Below, one piece after another: positions 12,551 through 25,987 of a stretch of DNA of 64,000 nucleotides (within the stretch, counting starts at the first letter, position 1; every line of letters starts with the position of its first letter). The position numbers were made by a program, and so were the translations under genes. Origin of the DNA: Anarhynchus alexandrinus (Eukaryota; Chordata; Aves; Charadriiformes; Charadriidae); contig VUYV01000047.1 in the NCBI GenBank assembly GCA_008711295.1, forward strand, positions 2,253,943 through 2,317,942, in the 5' to 3' direction. The notes beneath the pieces were generated by a model. It worked only from the letters and a program-made list of their open reading frames with translations, was not told the origin of the DNA and made no database searches.

Positions 12551-13273
12551 TACAAATCCAGGCTGGGCGGAGAATGGGTTGAGAGCAGCCCTGAGGAGAA
12601 GGACCTGGGGTTGTTGGTGGATGAGAAACTCAACATGAGCTGGCAATGTGCGCTGGCAGCCCAGAAAGCCCCCCGCATCCCGGGCTGCGTCCCCAGCAGC
12701 GTGGCCGGCAGGGCGAGGGAGGGGATTCTGCCCCTCTGCTCCGCTCTGGGGAGACCCCCCTGCAGTGCTGCCTCCAGCTCGGGGTGTCTTAACATAAGGA
12801 GGACATGGACCTGTTGCAGTGGGTGCAGAGGAGGCCACGGAGGTGCTCCAAGGGCTGGAGCCCCTCTGCTGTGAGGACAGGCTGAGAGCATTGGGATTGT
12901 TCAGCCTGGAGAAGAGAAGGCTCCGGGGAGACCTTATTGCGGCCTTCCAGTACCTAAAGGGGCTACAGGAGAGCTGGGGAGGGAATTTTTACAAGGGCAT
13001 GTAGTCATAGGATGAGGAGGAATGGCTTCAAACTGGAAGAAAGTAGATTTAGATTAGATATTAGGAAGAAATTTTTCACTCTGAGGGTGGTGAGGCCCTG
13101 GCCCAGGTTGCCCAGAGAAGCGGTGGCTGCCCCATCCCTGGAGGTGTTCAAGGCCAGGTTGGACAGGGCTTGGAGCAACGTGGTCTGGTGGGAGGTGTTC
13201 CTGCCCATGGCAGGGGGGTTGGAACTAGGTGATCTTTAAGGTCCCTTTCAACCTAAACCATTCTATGATTCTA
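12551..13273 (+). mobile_element. CR1 (group A), ~720 bp
   Basis: Sense copy starting inside ORF2 at 'acaaatccaggctgggcgga' and ending in 'attctatgattcta'. It encodes fragments such as [18 protein letters not shown] and [18 protein letters not shown] in different frames, so the ORF is frameshifted. 'aacataaggaggacatggac' marks the usual 3' ORF2 block. Confidence 0.9.
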
Positions 13274-16200
13274 AGATGCCTTTGTTGTGCTCGGTCAGAG
13301 AAGCCGTGTTTAAAAGGGTCTTTAATATATGTGAGGAGCTGTCACTTAATGACTTGAACTGCAAAGCTCATTATTGTTGCGTAAAAAGAAGGAAAACATC
13401 AAGAAAGAAGGAGAGCCAAGTTTTCTTGTCCTTGTGCTGCATTTGCAGGACCCGAGCTGCTCAGGGCTGTGCCCGGCAGTTTGCATGTGTCATACGTGCA
13501 CAAGCCGGCACGTGTGTGCACGCAGGGGGGGGACAGGGGACAGACTATGGAGGAGCAGGTCTCCTTTCCCCTCGCCCGGGTGTTGCGGAGTTCAGCCGCT
13601 TGCGATGAGCTCCTCAAGTCGACGCCGTTTCCTTCCACCTCTCGGAGCTCCAGAAAAGATGGGTTTCGCTCAGGAAGTCGGAGCGGCTGTGTTATTTATA
13701 GAAGAATTATTTGTTTGGACGTGAATAACCTCGGCGTTCGTTGGCAGCGAGTCGGTGATCAGCTTCCCCGTCTGCTGCGTTACGGCACCTTTGCTGCCTG
13801 GGGAGAGCCTCTTGGATCCCGGGGTGGTTTTCCGTGCCGGATCCCTTCCTCCCCGTACCCCTGCACATCCCGGGGCGCCGTCCCGGGGTGTCCCCTCCGT
13901 GCTGGCTGTCCCACACCATCCCCGATGATCCCTGATGGTGGTGCATCTGCTGGCATGCAGCTCAGAACTCCTCTTTAAAAGCACCTCCCCATGTATATTG
14001 GGTAAGGCAGTCCCCCCCAAAAAGCTGATAACCCTCCGTTTTTCAGTGCAGGCTTAAGAAAAGCCACGAGCGTATGTTTAGCTGCGCCTTACTCATTTTG
14101 CTGGTTTCCCCATTTCAGCTCCGAAGTGAAATCATCCCTCAGCCTTTAACTAATGGAAACTTGGTTTAGGTGCCAAGATAGAGGCAGCAGAACCTGAAAC
14201 TATTTTTCCAAAAGCGCTGGAAACATTGTGCAGCTACAGCTACCATAGGGGAGGCAGGATGGAAACGCTCACATCAGGTTTGTTACCTCTGATACCAGTT
14301 TTGCAGAGATAAGGTTTAAGTCCCCGGTATCGTTCTGCAACGATGTGGGTTTGTTTGTCGCTTCGATATAAGGTTTTTCGGTTTTAAGCTGAATCATCTT
14401 ATTTTAGCTGAACGAAGGACCCTCAGAAGATGAATGGGTTTCTTCTGCACACTTCCCCGTGCTCTTTTTCATTGTCAGAGCTATGCTAAGACTCCTTAGA
14501 GTAATTAGGAATCTAGCCCTTCGCTTTCCTTCTCCTTTGTCTTTTTAAAATTAGGGGAGAGGGCTCATTCTTCCTATTCAGCTGAGAGTCCACGTGAAAT
14601 AAAATCTCCCAGAGTGCGGTGTGGGGTTGAGTAATGTCATGCGTAACGCTGACTTGAGCATCTGCCTCCCCTAACATGTGAATCGAGAAGAAAACAGGGT
14701 GGGTTTTTTTCTTTTTTTTTTTTTCTAAACAAGGTGTTTGGTTTGTTTGTGGAGGGTTTGGAAAAACCTCTGGAGTTCCTTTGCATGTATATGCAATCTT
14801 CAGGCATACTTGTCTGTCTGTCCTAGCTGCTAATTTAAAGGTCAAAGTCTTGGAGGTTTCCCAATGTATATCGTCTACCGTGATTATTTTTTCCATATAA
14901 AAAAAAATAAATAAATTTGCCAGTAATGTTTAATTATTTTCCAATTGATTTAAGCTCTCGTGGAGGGGTTTCTGTTTGCAGCGGTGGGGTATTGCCCGAG
15001 CGTGTGCAGCGTGTCCCGCTGGAGCTGCCTCCGGCGCAGGCGAAGGGCTTTTTTGTTGTTTTTTTTTTTAAATTCTCTAAACACGATTCGAGTCTCAAGT
15101 ATGAAAGTCTGATGAGGGGAAATACTGCACCAGAACATTTGCTTGTGGTTTTTTCTCTTCTCTCCCTCCCTTTCCCTGTGCGTGCCTGCGAGAGAGGGAG
15201 AGCGAGGGTTTGTGCGGAGGGAGGGGGAGGGCACCAGCCAAAATTTTCCAGCGGAGAGCTTGCCATGCCTGATGCGCCGGCTCCTTGCTCAGATACTTAG
15301 AGGGAGGTGGAATAGCTCAAACTGGGGTAATTGGGCTTTAACCTACTGCTGGACAGACAGCAGCATCTCCAGATGAGCAGCTCTCTGCTGCTTTTTCCTC
15401 CGACCCCCTCTCCACCTCCGGCCGATGTGCATTTGGGTTTGGTCCCAAATGGCTTTGTGTTCGGGATGGGTGAAGATGAAAAGGACTAGAATGGGATGGC
15501 GAAGGAGTGCACCGGCTCCAGGTGACAGCCCCTGGCTCCCAAGGTGGATGGTACCACAAGCAATTTAGCTATGGCAAGATTAAAAGAAGGACTGCTTATC
15601 TAATTACCCCAAAGGATAATTATAGCAAGGAGCAGAAGTTGAGGGAATGAACTTTCTGGGTCTGACTCATCCACTTTGCTCCTCTCTGGCAGAGCAGAGT
15701 GGGTGGGGATGTCCCCAGAGATGCTTCCTAAGCATCTTGGACACGGGGCGATGTCTTCACCCGAGCTATCTGCCCGGTCTCCGGAGCGGTGGGACCCAAG
15801 GGGGTACACAAGGATGCAAGTCAAGGTCACGGCCTTTTGGCTCCAGCAAATTTTGAGGCGTGCAGGACCTGCGCTGCGTCATTGTACAGCCCCGGGACAA
15901 TCCAGGAAAGTCCCTTCCTCTTCCAGGCATCGGGTTTGGGTTTGGTATTTGGGGTCCGAAGGGCGGCAGAGGGTTTGCCAGCGTGATCCCTTGTGTAATG
16001 TGGGGCCGGAGATCTCCGCTTGGCAGTTCCCGAGCCGTGTCCCCTGCTTGTTTGAATTGGGCCATCTGCACTTAATTAGGGCAGAGTTTTCTTCCAAGCA
16101 GCTCGTTATTGAATGAATGTTGAAAGGTGTGTTTGTTCTATAAGTACTTGTCATGGGTCCTCCTGGGCTGTCCACGGGAGGAACCTTGAGTAAGAGATGT

Positions 16201-18171
16201 CCTGTTGCCCATCCAATTATTTAAATTTTATTGGTCGCTTATCTGCTGGGCTACACCTACTTTCCCAGACCCCTTCGTTAAACACCAAAAGAATTAAAAT
16301 GTCAGATATCTCCCCCGGCCCCCCTACCCCCAGCCCGATTTCCGTTGCCGTGCTTTATAACTGGATAGCAGTGATGCACCCTCGAAGGAATGCCGGGAAC
16401 CGCTGCCGTTCGGGATCTTCTCCCGGCCCACGGAAACTCCGCATTCTTCGGCCAGCTTGCGGCACGCCAGCGCATTCCTGCTCCATGAGGTGGAAGCAAT
16501 ACTGGTAGTGTGAGCTGTGATTTCTGCGGCCGGGGTGGGGAAGCGCCGCTTTAAAAAGCCTCTTAATTATATTCTTTCTCGGCAACGCATCAGCGCTGTT
16601 TTTAGCCCATTACGAACGCTGCGATTTTTCTCTTAAATCACGCCTATTAGCTGATTGACCTAGTTCTTTTTTTTTTTTTTTTTTTTTTTCCATCACAAAA
16701 TGTTCTATTTTCAGCCACTTTACAGCCCTTGAAGAAGAAGGGAGGGGGAGAAAACAAGGAGCCCAGCCCCGTTTCACACCCGTCTCCTCCCTCGCCTGCC
16801 GATGGCGGCGTTCGGTTCTTCACCTGGAAGCACAGATAGAACGCAAGTCCCTGCACAGTCTGGTCGTAGCTGCTGCTTTGGACTTCTCCCTAATCCCCTA
16901 ATTTCCTCAGGCGGTGGTGCTGCCGGCAGGACTTGCCCCTAACCGTTCCGTTGCTGCATCCATCCCTTGCTGGTGCCTGGCCCCGTGGTTGTGCTACAAA
17001 CCAGCCTCTTCGTTCACTCCCAGCGGGGGGTGGAAGGGTGCAGGTCCCATCACCCACTGTGCAGGAAAAAGGATGCGGAGGAGACCTGGGGGTGCTCACA
17101 GAGGTGGCGAGGGGCGATGTGAAACCCTCCACCGACAGAGAAGAGCGTAGTTCGATTTGCCGCGTGGGTGTGGAGGTGGGAGCGAGGTCCTCGCCTCTCT
17201 GTGAGCTCCTCCACAAGCAAAGGTGAGGCTCCTCCACGCCGTTGCACCCCACGGTGCTGCTGTGGGTCGCATCTCCCCTGGGATGCCGCGGGCCAGGGTT
17301 ACACGGGGGTTGCATGCCTTGAGGAGGGAAGGATGGCAGAGCTCTTCCCTCCCAGTCTCGTAATAAATTCCCTGGCAGACAAACCAGGCTTTGGGAAGGT
17401 GTGTTGGCTGCGGGCTAGGAGAGGACCGGCTGCTGGAGACACTAATCTGGCATCAGACACATGTTGGGGTAATGGACCCGCTGGGTTTGTGATCAATACG
17501 AGGGGTGTATTTATCGTAATTCCTCCCTGTGGCCTTAGACCGGGCAGGTCAGAGCCTTGCTGCCTGCTGGCAGCGACCTGCCCTCGTTTCAATGCTGATG
17601 AACTTGAAGGGAAAGTTGATTTGTCCAGTTTGCATATTAAGCAGCGGTTCCTTTGAGGAAGCTGTTAAATGCGATCGTTACCGACGATGCGGGAGGTCGG
17701 GGGCCTCTTCGGCCAGGGATAAAGCGATGAATGAAAGATGCACTGCCTGTGGGATAAATCTCTGCGTTAGTCCCATGTCAGCAGATAGTGCACCTGGGAG
17801 AAGTATTTGTGGCAGCCTGCGTCCGGGGGAATGATTAAGGAAAATCAGTCTATTTAGTTTATCCAGGAGGACACGGAGAATTGATCCATCCGTGTATAAA
17901 TACCGACGCGGGTGGTTTCAGTGGCAGTTGGTTTTAAAAACGCAAAGGGTTGCAAGTGGATGCTGGAGATATTCAGGCTGGAGATGGGGTTTGGGTTTTT
18001 AGCTCGTTGTGTAATTAAGCTTTGCACCAGCTTACCAGGGGCTTGGGTGGGTTCTGCATGGGGTTCAAGTCGGGGATGTCAGCTTCCCACAGGGTACCTG
18101 GTGTAGGTGCTACAGAGCAGGGTGCGGGGCTCCCTGGGGGTACAAATCTCTTTACTCTCTTAACTCAGCAA
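13274..18171. other. Unique intronic sequence
   Basis: About 4.9 kb with no recognised gene. It includes a GC-rich, CpG-containing patch (about 13550-13920), T runs at 14701-14724 and 16667-16689 (23 T), and AT-rich stretches around 14880-14950 and 16210-16300. The open frames overlap one another on both strands and carry no recognisable domains. Confidence 0.45.
16667..16689. repeat. T23 homopolymer
   Basis: Twenty-three consecutive T with no adjacent recognisable retroelement; a simple homopolymer. Confidence 0.9.
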
Positions 18172-18930
18172 ATCATAGACTCATAGAATGGTTTAGGTTG
18201 GAAGGGACCTCAAAGATCATCCAGTTCCAACCCCCCTGCCATGGGCAGGACACCCCCGCTAGACCAGGTTGCTCGAAGCCCTGTCCAACCTGGCCTTGAA
18301 CACCTCCAGGGATGGGGCAGCCACAGCTTCTCTGGGCAACCTGGGCCAGTGTCTCACCACCCTCAAAGTGAAAAATTTCTTCCTGATACCTCATCTAAAC
18401 CTGCCCTCTTCCAGTTTGAAGCCATTCCCCCTGGTTCTATCACTACATGCCCTTGTAAAATGTCCCTCCCCGGCTTTCTTATGGGTGCCCTTTAAGTACT
18501 GCTGTAAGGTCTCCCTGGAACCTTCTCATCTCCAGGCTGAACAACCCCAACTCTCTCAGCCTGTCCTCACAGCAGAGGGTCTCCAGCCCTCAGATCATCT
18601 TCATGGCCCTCCTCTGGACCCACTCCAACAGGTCCATATCTTTCCTATGTTGGGGGCTCCAGAGCTGGATGCCGTACTCCAGATGGGGTCTCACGAGAGT
18701 GGAGTAGAGGGGCAGAATCCCCTCCCTTGACCTGCTGGCCACACTTCTGATGCAGCCCAGGATGCGGTTGGCTTTCCGGTCTGTGATCGCACATTGCCAG
18801 ATCACGTTGAGCTTCTCGTCAATTGGCACCCCCAAGTCCTTCTCCTCAGGGCTGCTCTCAATCTGTTCTCTGCCCAGCCTTGATTTGTGCTTGGGATTGC
18901 CCCGGCCCAGATGTAGGACCTTGCACTTGG
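18172..18930 (-). mobile_element. CR1 (group A), ~760 bp antisense
   Basis: The 3' tail lies at 18172 ('atcatagactcatagaatgg'). The minus strand encodes an ORF2 end with [38 protein letters not shown] and [18 protein letters not shown] in one frame (about 18590-18930). The element is 5'-truncated at 'gaccttgcacttgg', so it lacks the catalytic part of reverse transcriptase. Confidence 0.9.
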
Positions 18931-21499
18931 GAAATCGGAGTAAATGACCACAGTACAGCCCTGCCTGGCCCTCACATCGACCGGCTCCTGAGTCTGTGCA
19001 TAGTCTCATCCTGTGTTTTTTTGGCGGGTTAATTTTTTTTAGCTGGTGTGGGAAGCGTCTTTCCCCAGACCTGCTGCGTTTTGTACCTGGACTCCAGCCT
19101 TGTCTCAAAGCACATGTTCTGAAAATGCTGATGTCTTTTTGGGGAGAAGACGGGATGTTACAACCTTGTGGCAGGCCCTTAGGTTACCCGGCGGTGACTG
19201 TGATCTCTCTTTACTTCTTCCCTATGAAGTTACCTTTTTGCAGCGCCTGGCAGGACCTTTCTTCACACTCTGAGCTCAGATGTGCGTGTTCCAGACAGGT
19301 CGTACTTTTTTCCCTCCCTACGCTGGGACAAGCAGATCAATGACTCTTTGCCTTCAATAGGGTTTTTGATCCCTTCAGCTGGGGAAGACGCTCACTCATG
19401 TTCTTGCAGGCGTGCTCCTCTCCCCATGGGGAGCCCGGTGTCGCAGGAAGCCTTCCAGCTACAGCCACCGCGCTCGTTTTTCTCGCAAAAAGCGTCAAAA
19501 TGAGCCCAAGGCAGTGATGCCCAAGAAGCCTGGCCTGCTGCTGGTTTCCCAGGTACTGGTGCAGCTGGGGGAAGCAGCAAAGCTTGCTGCTGGCATCACC
19601 TAGCCATTCCCTAGGGATGGATGTTGCACAGAGCCAAGCACATAGATGGATCTCGCAGGGCTGGTCTTTCGCCGTTGCAGCGTTCGGTAGGTGTGAAAAG
19701 AGAAAACAAAGAAAATCCTGTTGCAACAGCTTCATCCGTCCCGTTCCCCCCCTCCCCGGGTCTATTCTCGGCCTGCCGCGATACTGCAAGTGTATTTTTA
19801 GATCTGCGGTCATGCGTTTGCCGTACCTCGTGTGCTGCCGTGCCTCCTGCCCAGCCGGTCACAGGGATGCGGGCATCCCTGACGGGTGGCCAGCCTTGGG
19901 GGTCCTTTCCCTGGTCACGGGTGGCTGGTTAAAAACAAATTTAAATATCCTGTACTGATGCATTGTAAGAATACATTGCAATACAAACGGGCTCCATCTT
20001 TAGATGTTTAGAATGATCTTTTCTTGGGAAACTTGCCTAATAGTCCAAATACATAAGTATATTTTATATATATATTAATTGAGACAGCGCATATCAAGCC
20101 TTTTTGGTTAACGTCCTTTAGTCGTGGTGGTCTTGCATGTTTATCCTAGCGATTCACAGATAACTGCCTGCCTGAGAACTCTTTTATCTGATAAAAATAA
20201 AATTGTCAAGTTGTTGGTATCCTTTTCCTCCTCGTGCCCTGGAAACGGGTGTTTTCCTTTGAAGGATGCTAACAACGGGAACTCCGATTGCTTTCCTGTT
20301 GAATACAAGAAATCCACTCGGACGGACACCCTTTTTTTCTCCATGTAGAGTCTTACCTGCGAGCCGCGGTCTGACCTGTGCAGACATGAAGATCTTAAGG
20401 GAAAGGGCAGCATGATACAAAAAGCGTGTCAATAAGATAGCTACAAACCAGGATATATCCACTCAGAGTGATGGAAAATCATTCATAAATCACTGGGGGA
20501 TCACACATACTCCAGAGGAGCCGCTCTAGACAGGCTTCGTACATGCCAGACAGATAGATGGGAGTATCACATTTGCTCAGGAATAAGAAATGGAAAAACC
20601 TCACCCCAACCTTTTAATACTAACTCCTCTAAATCACATTTTTATTGACTTGTTTAAAATACGATGCAGGCAAAATCTGTTTCTCAAGAGCGACTTATGC
20701 TGGAGTTAAAAAACAGAAAGCCAATCTTGTCTGCCAGCCAAGTAAAACTTGGACTGGCTATTAAAACCAGGATTTTGTTGGCTAGCGTTGTATCTGATTA
20801 CATGAAAGTGTGGGAGCTAATGCTTTCTAAAGCTATTTTTCCAGCCTTTCAGATGTTCAGTCGTATCACCTACTGTAGCTGATCAGCAAGACTTCCCTCC
20901 CCACCAGCCCTACGCCTTCTAATCAAACCCGCGTGCCTCAGGAAGCTCAGGAAAAGCACTTTTTGTTCTACGTATTTATTTTTAAGTAAACGTAGCTGTC
21001 ATTCTAGACAAAGGATCTTTAAAACAATTTTGCTGAACTGCAGAGGAGGTGGAGAAACTTGTTGATTGTAAACCTCCAACCAGCTACACGGTTTCAACTG
21101 CCGGAGGTGAGAAACTGTCTCAGCAGGTGTAAATTACCCCATTTCTGTTGAATGATATGGAGCCAACAGTCCAACTCAGCCGAGGAGGATGTCTGCACCT
21201 CTGTGTGGAAGTGGAGTTTAGCTTCACCTTTGCAGAAGATGCATGGGAAGAAGTACAGTCCTCCCTTGCTTTGTAGAGGGAGCATCAGTGGATGTGTGCA
21301 GGATCCTCAAGAAAAACAAGCAGAGCAGCCGCCCCTTGAACTGATTAGCTTTCAATTTTATGAATGGATGTTTTCATCTTTATATTGTATATGAAGTTAA
21401 TGAAGGTAACTCCAACATAGACTACTGGAAAGAGCATCAAGGCGACTTACCTGTCTTTCTACACCAGTAGTGTTGGGCCATTTTGCACACACTTGTCTT
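18931..21499. other. Unique intronic sequence
   Basis: No gene or clear repeat recognised. AT-rich stretch with a TATATATA run at about 20053-20080. Confidence 0.45.
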
Positions 21500-21740
21500 C
21501 TCTACTCTTTAACTCCTCCTATGAAGAAGATTGTCCAAGCTCCTTGGTCCAGTGTTTTGGTGCCCTTGTTGCAAACAGATTTTTCCTAATGCATAAACTA
21601 ATGCTCCTTCCAGCGCACTGTTGTCCTCTTTGTTTTCTGGAAGCTAACCTTTCATTACACATGAGGACGAGTCTCTGGGACACGTTTCTGCAGAACACCT
21701 GGGGCTGTTGGTGGGAGACTTCTCTGTCTTAAGTGGAAAT
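21500..21740 (-). mobile_element. Possible heavily diverged CR1 remnant
   Basis: Antisense text resembling the CR1 3' region in order: 'ttggtccagtgttttggtgc', 'gatttttcctaatgcataaa', 'gctccttccagcgcactgtt'. These correspond to 'tgttccagtgtttgatcacc', 'atttcttcctaatgtccaat' and the following block in younger copies. Divergence is high and the ends are vague, so this is a weak call. Confidence 0.4.
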
Positions 21741-24700
21741 AATTCTGTGGGAGCTGTGAATTTCGCTACTGTAGGTGCTGGTCAATAGAGATGATGTTTT
21801 CCAGTGCTGCTCCTCAGGGTTATGAAGAGCTTTTCCATGAAGTGTATGTCTTTGGTGCTGATAGAAGGGTAACTCATCTTTGTATCCCGTGCGATAACAC
21901 CCTTAACAAGGGGGGGGTCTTGGCCGAAGCAAAGGTTTTGGTTTCCTACAGTAATGCAGTGAGGGTGGCAAAGATGGCATGACACACTTTGCTGGAGGAC
22001 ACCAGCACTCAAATGGCTGAGATGGTGATAGCTGCGGAGGATGAGCAAAGTTTGGGTTGATACTGTGAATGTGCTGTTTATTTTTGGAAATTCAATAGCA
22101 AGCTGAGATGTTTGATTACCCTGTTCGTCCCCTGGGCTAGGTTTTGTTTATGAAAGACAGGTTTCATCAAACAGACGCTGCAGGCATAACCTGAGATCAA
22201 AAGCAAGTTTCTGAATGCTGGTCGCTGAGGATTTATGTGATTTCTTACCGTGGTGGAGGTATTTGCTGTCTTCTTCCCTGCCTGTTCCTCTACTGGCGTC
22301 GAGGGTTTTCTTCAGCTCTGAATGTGCAGGAGATGTGATTCTTTGAGACGGAGCGAGGTTGGTGACAGGTTTCTCTTGGCGTGATGTGTGTGGCCAGCTT
22401 TGCACCTGAGTTTGGCTTTGGGCAATGCAAGACAGCGTTGCCCAGGTCCAGATCTCCAGTGCTCTGCGGGGCTGTGACCAAGGTTGGGGACCATATGTTC
22501 TTCACTCAACGGGTAGCACTGACGACCTGGTGGGCTTGGCTTGGACGTTTCTAAAATAGTGGTCTATCAGATGGGTCGTGTCTCCCCACATGGCTCATCA
22601 GGCACAACACTATCACAAGAGGAACGTTTTTCAGGAGCGTACAGCATCAGGGCTCTGCTTCAAGCCTGCAGCAAGGTTGACTTTCCTGTGGTTGACTTTC
22701 CTGTTGTTGGCTCTTGGGTGAGGTCTTCTTGCCTGTTGGCGTTAAAGTTTCAAGGGAGTTGGTGCCCAGAGCTTTGATCTCTGTACCTGGCTGCAATCAT
22801 GTTGCCAGAGAGTGCTTTTTTTTTTTCCTTTAAGGTCTCACTCCATGTGCTGTGAAGGTGCCTGGGGCATAACAGTAGCCACAAAGCTTGTGAAATAGGC
22901 CGAGAAGAAATGACAAACATGTCCTTACTCAAAGTCATGTGTTGGCTGATCAGATACTACTTCTTATGCGGGCAGCCTTGGCTTCTTGTAGAAGTTTGGG
23001 GAAACTTGCCTGGCAAGATACCCGGAGAGTCCTCAGCATCAGACTGTAGCAAAGACGACCGAGAGCTCCCAAGAACAGACCCATGTCGCTTTGATCTCAG
23101 GAGCTATTGCAGGTCTTCACTATATGAGGCGGAGAGGTGTTTTGCACTGGAAGGTAGAAATCATTCAGGGCTTTCTGGGTCACATTCATCCATGGTCAGA
23201 AAAGGACCAGGAGCCAACCTGCGGCGTTGCGACCCAGCGGCTGGCTGGCTGCAAAGCTGCATTGCATCCATCAGACATGTTTGTCATCACCAGCATCAGC
23301 TTGACCTCTGTCATGGTTTTACCCAGAAAAATCCTTCAGGAGGAGGCTGGAAGATAAACCTCCACTGTGAAAGGCTAGGAGACTTCTGGGGAGACGTGGT
23401 GTAGAGAAGTCCCAGCCCCATTCATCTGGAGAATCCCAGAGGACTTAAACTGTTCTGTTCAGGAGAAGAAGGTGGGTCTGGGTCTCCTTCTCCAGACCTG
23501 GAGCAGCCCACTGTGGGGGGCACTGCTAAGGGAAAGCCATTACAGGAGTGCCCTAATGTTACAGACGAATAATGCAGAAACTCTGAACAACCAATATGTG
23601 TATAGGAAGTCTTTGGAAAGATGTTTTATCTTTAGAAACGAGGATGCTTCATTAATCTCGCTGAATAATGCCAAGCCATAAATTATACTCATAATAGACA
23701 TATTTACATAATGAAAAGTAACTTCATGTGGTCTTTACGTGAATAAAGATTAGAAGCAACCGTATTTTCAGGCAACCCCATCGGTCCGTTAGAAATAGTG
23801 TGCTGAGAGGTCAGACGATGGAAGGACCCATCTGTGCCCCAGAGCCGTCTTTGTGTCCTCCCACACCGCGGCTGCATCTCTTCCGCAGCATCATGGAAAA
23901 TGCACCTTAACAAAAACAAAAAAAAAGGGTTAAAAAAAATTGCTGGGGCTTGCAGTGAGCTTGCCTTGCTTTCAGCGTCTGAAAATTTTAAAACCAGCAG
24001 CCCGTGCAGTCCAGACCACAACAGAATTTTGAGGCCATGGTGCAAGTATCCGGGAAACTGGTTTCGTATCTTAAGGCCACGTATCTGTAACCCAGTAATC
24101 CCTGATGCTGGGAGAACTGGAAGCGGGTTGCGTTTCAGTGCGGTGAAGTTGTTTAGCCAGGCTGGAGAAACCGACTTTTCCTTGCAGGGGAAGAAAAAGC
24201 TCATTTAATGCAGGCTTTGCACAGCATCTGAGGGGCTGTTGGGTACCTCCGATTTCATGGGCTTACCCAGAAAATGCCTCAAACAAAAGGAAATGGTAAA
24301 AGTGTTCTCAGGGGTGGGGTTGCTTTTCCCTCCCCCAGCATTTGAGTGTTATTTTCCTCTCTCAAAGTCCAAACCTCCCACATCCCCTTGCCATATTTGC
24401 ACTTCTTCTCCTTCAGCGGGCGGGCAAGTGGTTTTAGGTCCCCGGCTGGAAGGAGTTGCCGCAGGAGCAGTTTTGGCTGATGGGCACCCATGTTAACCTG
24501 GCAGGGGAGCTGGTTCCCGATCCCATCAGCAATGGGATCCTACGAAACACCAGCAGTGGGTCACGTCATGACCGGTGATGTGTGGGTCCCCCTGGACCTC
24601 ACCCGCCCAGAGGCAAATTTGAGTCACGGGGAGATGATTCTCTACCACCCCGTCAGGCTGTTACTGCACCGGTGAATGGGATGGTTGAGGATGGGGGAAT

Positions 24701-25144
24701 CGTTTTTAAGCCAATTTTGCATTCGTTTGGAATAGTGGAAAATCATTGTGATACAGAGCAGTGGGAAATGACAACCTCGATGTCGAGGAGGGCAGCAGGG
24801 GATGAAGAGGCCTTTGCCACTCATCTTCCATTGACAGGGTGTCCCGCCACATCTCCTGTGCCACCACTCAAAGGCTCAGGAACCTTTAAACTCTGTCAAA
24901 GTACTTGAAAGAGAGGAAAGGCTGGGCTGAGGATGAAGGAGATGCTGGGGAGCTCCATTCTTGCAGCTCTGCAGCTTTTTGCAGGTAGTTCACCGAATGC
25001 TAACAAAGCAGCGAGATCAGTCTGTGCATGTCAACTCCTGGGAGCAGGGGGCTCCCTGCTTATGCCGGGCTCTCGGCGTGGCGGAGGGGAAAGGACGTTA
25101 GGGGGGTGAAAGTCCTCTGGGATCCCATGAGAAAATAAATAATG
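21741..25144. other. Unique intronic sequence
   Basis: No gene or repeat recognised with confidence. The 164-codon plus frame at 22910-23404 has no family signature. Confidence 0.45.
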
Positions 25145-25199
25145 TTCTATTCCATTCTATTCTATGCCATGCCATGCCATGCCAGCCTAGCCTATCTTA
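25145..25199 (+). repeat. Degenerate pentanucleotide array (left half)
   Basis: Eleven consecutive 5-bp units of the pattern TTCTA / TTCCA / TGCCA / GCCTA / TCTTA, in register right up to the CR1 boundary at 25200. The perfect TCCTA-type array beyond the CR1 (25903-25987) has the same unit pattern, so the two may be one array split by the insertion. Confidence 0.9.
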
Positions 25200-25902
25200 T
25201 CACAGAATCACAGAATGGTTTAGGTTGGAAGGGACCTTAAAGATCATCTAGTTCCAACGCTGCTGCCATGGGCAGGGACACCTCCCACCAGACCAGGTTG
25301 CTCAAGGCCACGTCCAGCCTGGCCTTGAACACCTCCAGGGATGGGGCAGCCACAGCTTCTCTGGGCAACATGTTCCAGTGTCTCACCACGCTCACAGTGA
25401 AAAATTTCTTCCTAATATATAATCTAAATCTACCATCTTCCAGTTTGAAGCCATTCCCCCTCATCCTATCCCTACATGCCCTTGTAAAAAGTCCTTCCCT
25501 GACTCTCCTGTAGGCCCCCTTTAGGTACTGGAAGGCCGTAATAAGATCACCCCAGAGCCTTCTCTTCTCCAGGCTGAACAACCCCAACTCTCTCAGCCTG
25601 TCCTCAGAGGAGAGGTGCTCCAGCCCTTGGATCATCTTCATGGCCCTCCTCTGGCCCCGCTCCAACAGGTCCATATCTTTCCTATGCTGAGGGCTCCAGA
25701 GCTGGATGCAGTACACCAGGTAGGGTCTCACCAGAGCAGAGTAGAGGGGCAGAATCCCCTCCCTTGCCCTGCTGGCCACACTTCTTCTGATGCAGCCCAG
25801 GATACAGTTGGCCTGCTGGCTCATGTTGAACTTCTCATCAATCACCACCCCCAGGTCGTTCTCCTCAGGGCTGCTCTTGATCCATTCTCCGATCCATTCT
25901 CC
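25200..25902 (-). mobile_element. CR1 (group A) with long intact ORF2 end, inside a microsatellite
   Basis: The 3' tail is at 25200 ('tcacagaatcacagaatgg'). A minus-strand frame of 203 codons (25237-25848) stays open through the ORF2 end: [70 protein letters not shown]. The 5' truncation point has a 12-bp tandem duplication of GATCCATTCTCC (25879-25890, 25891-25902), then the microsatellite. The open frame implies a fairly recent insertion, though the copy is far too short to be active. Confidence 0.92.
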
Positions 25903-25987
25903 CTATCCTATCCTATCCTATCCTATCCTATCCTATCCTATCCTATCCTATCCTATCCTATCCTATCCTATCCTATCCTATCCTATC
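25903..25987 (+). repeat. (CTATC)17 microsatellite
   Basis: Seventeen perfect CTATC units (85 bp) without interruption, directly abutting the 5' end of the CR1 at 25200-25902. Likely polymorphic in length. Confidence 0.97.

Noticed and set aside
25903..25987. Regular array that might be mistaken for a CRISPR
   Set aside because: It is a perfect 5-bp microsatellite with no spacers, in a vertebrate genome.
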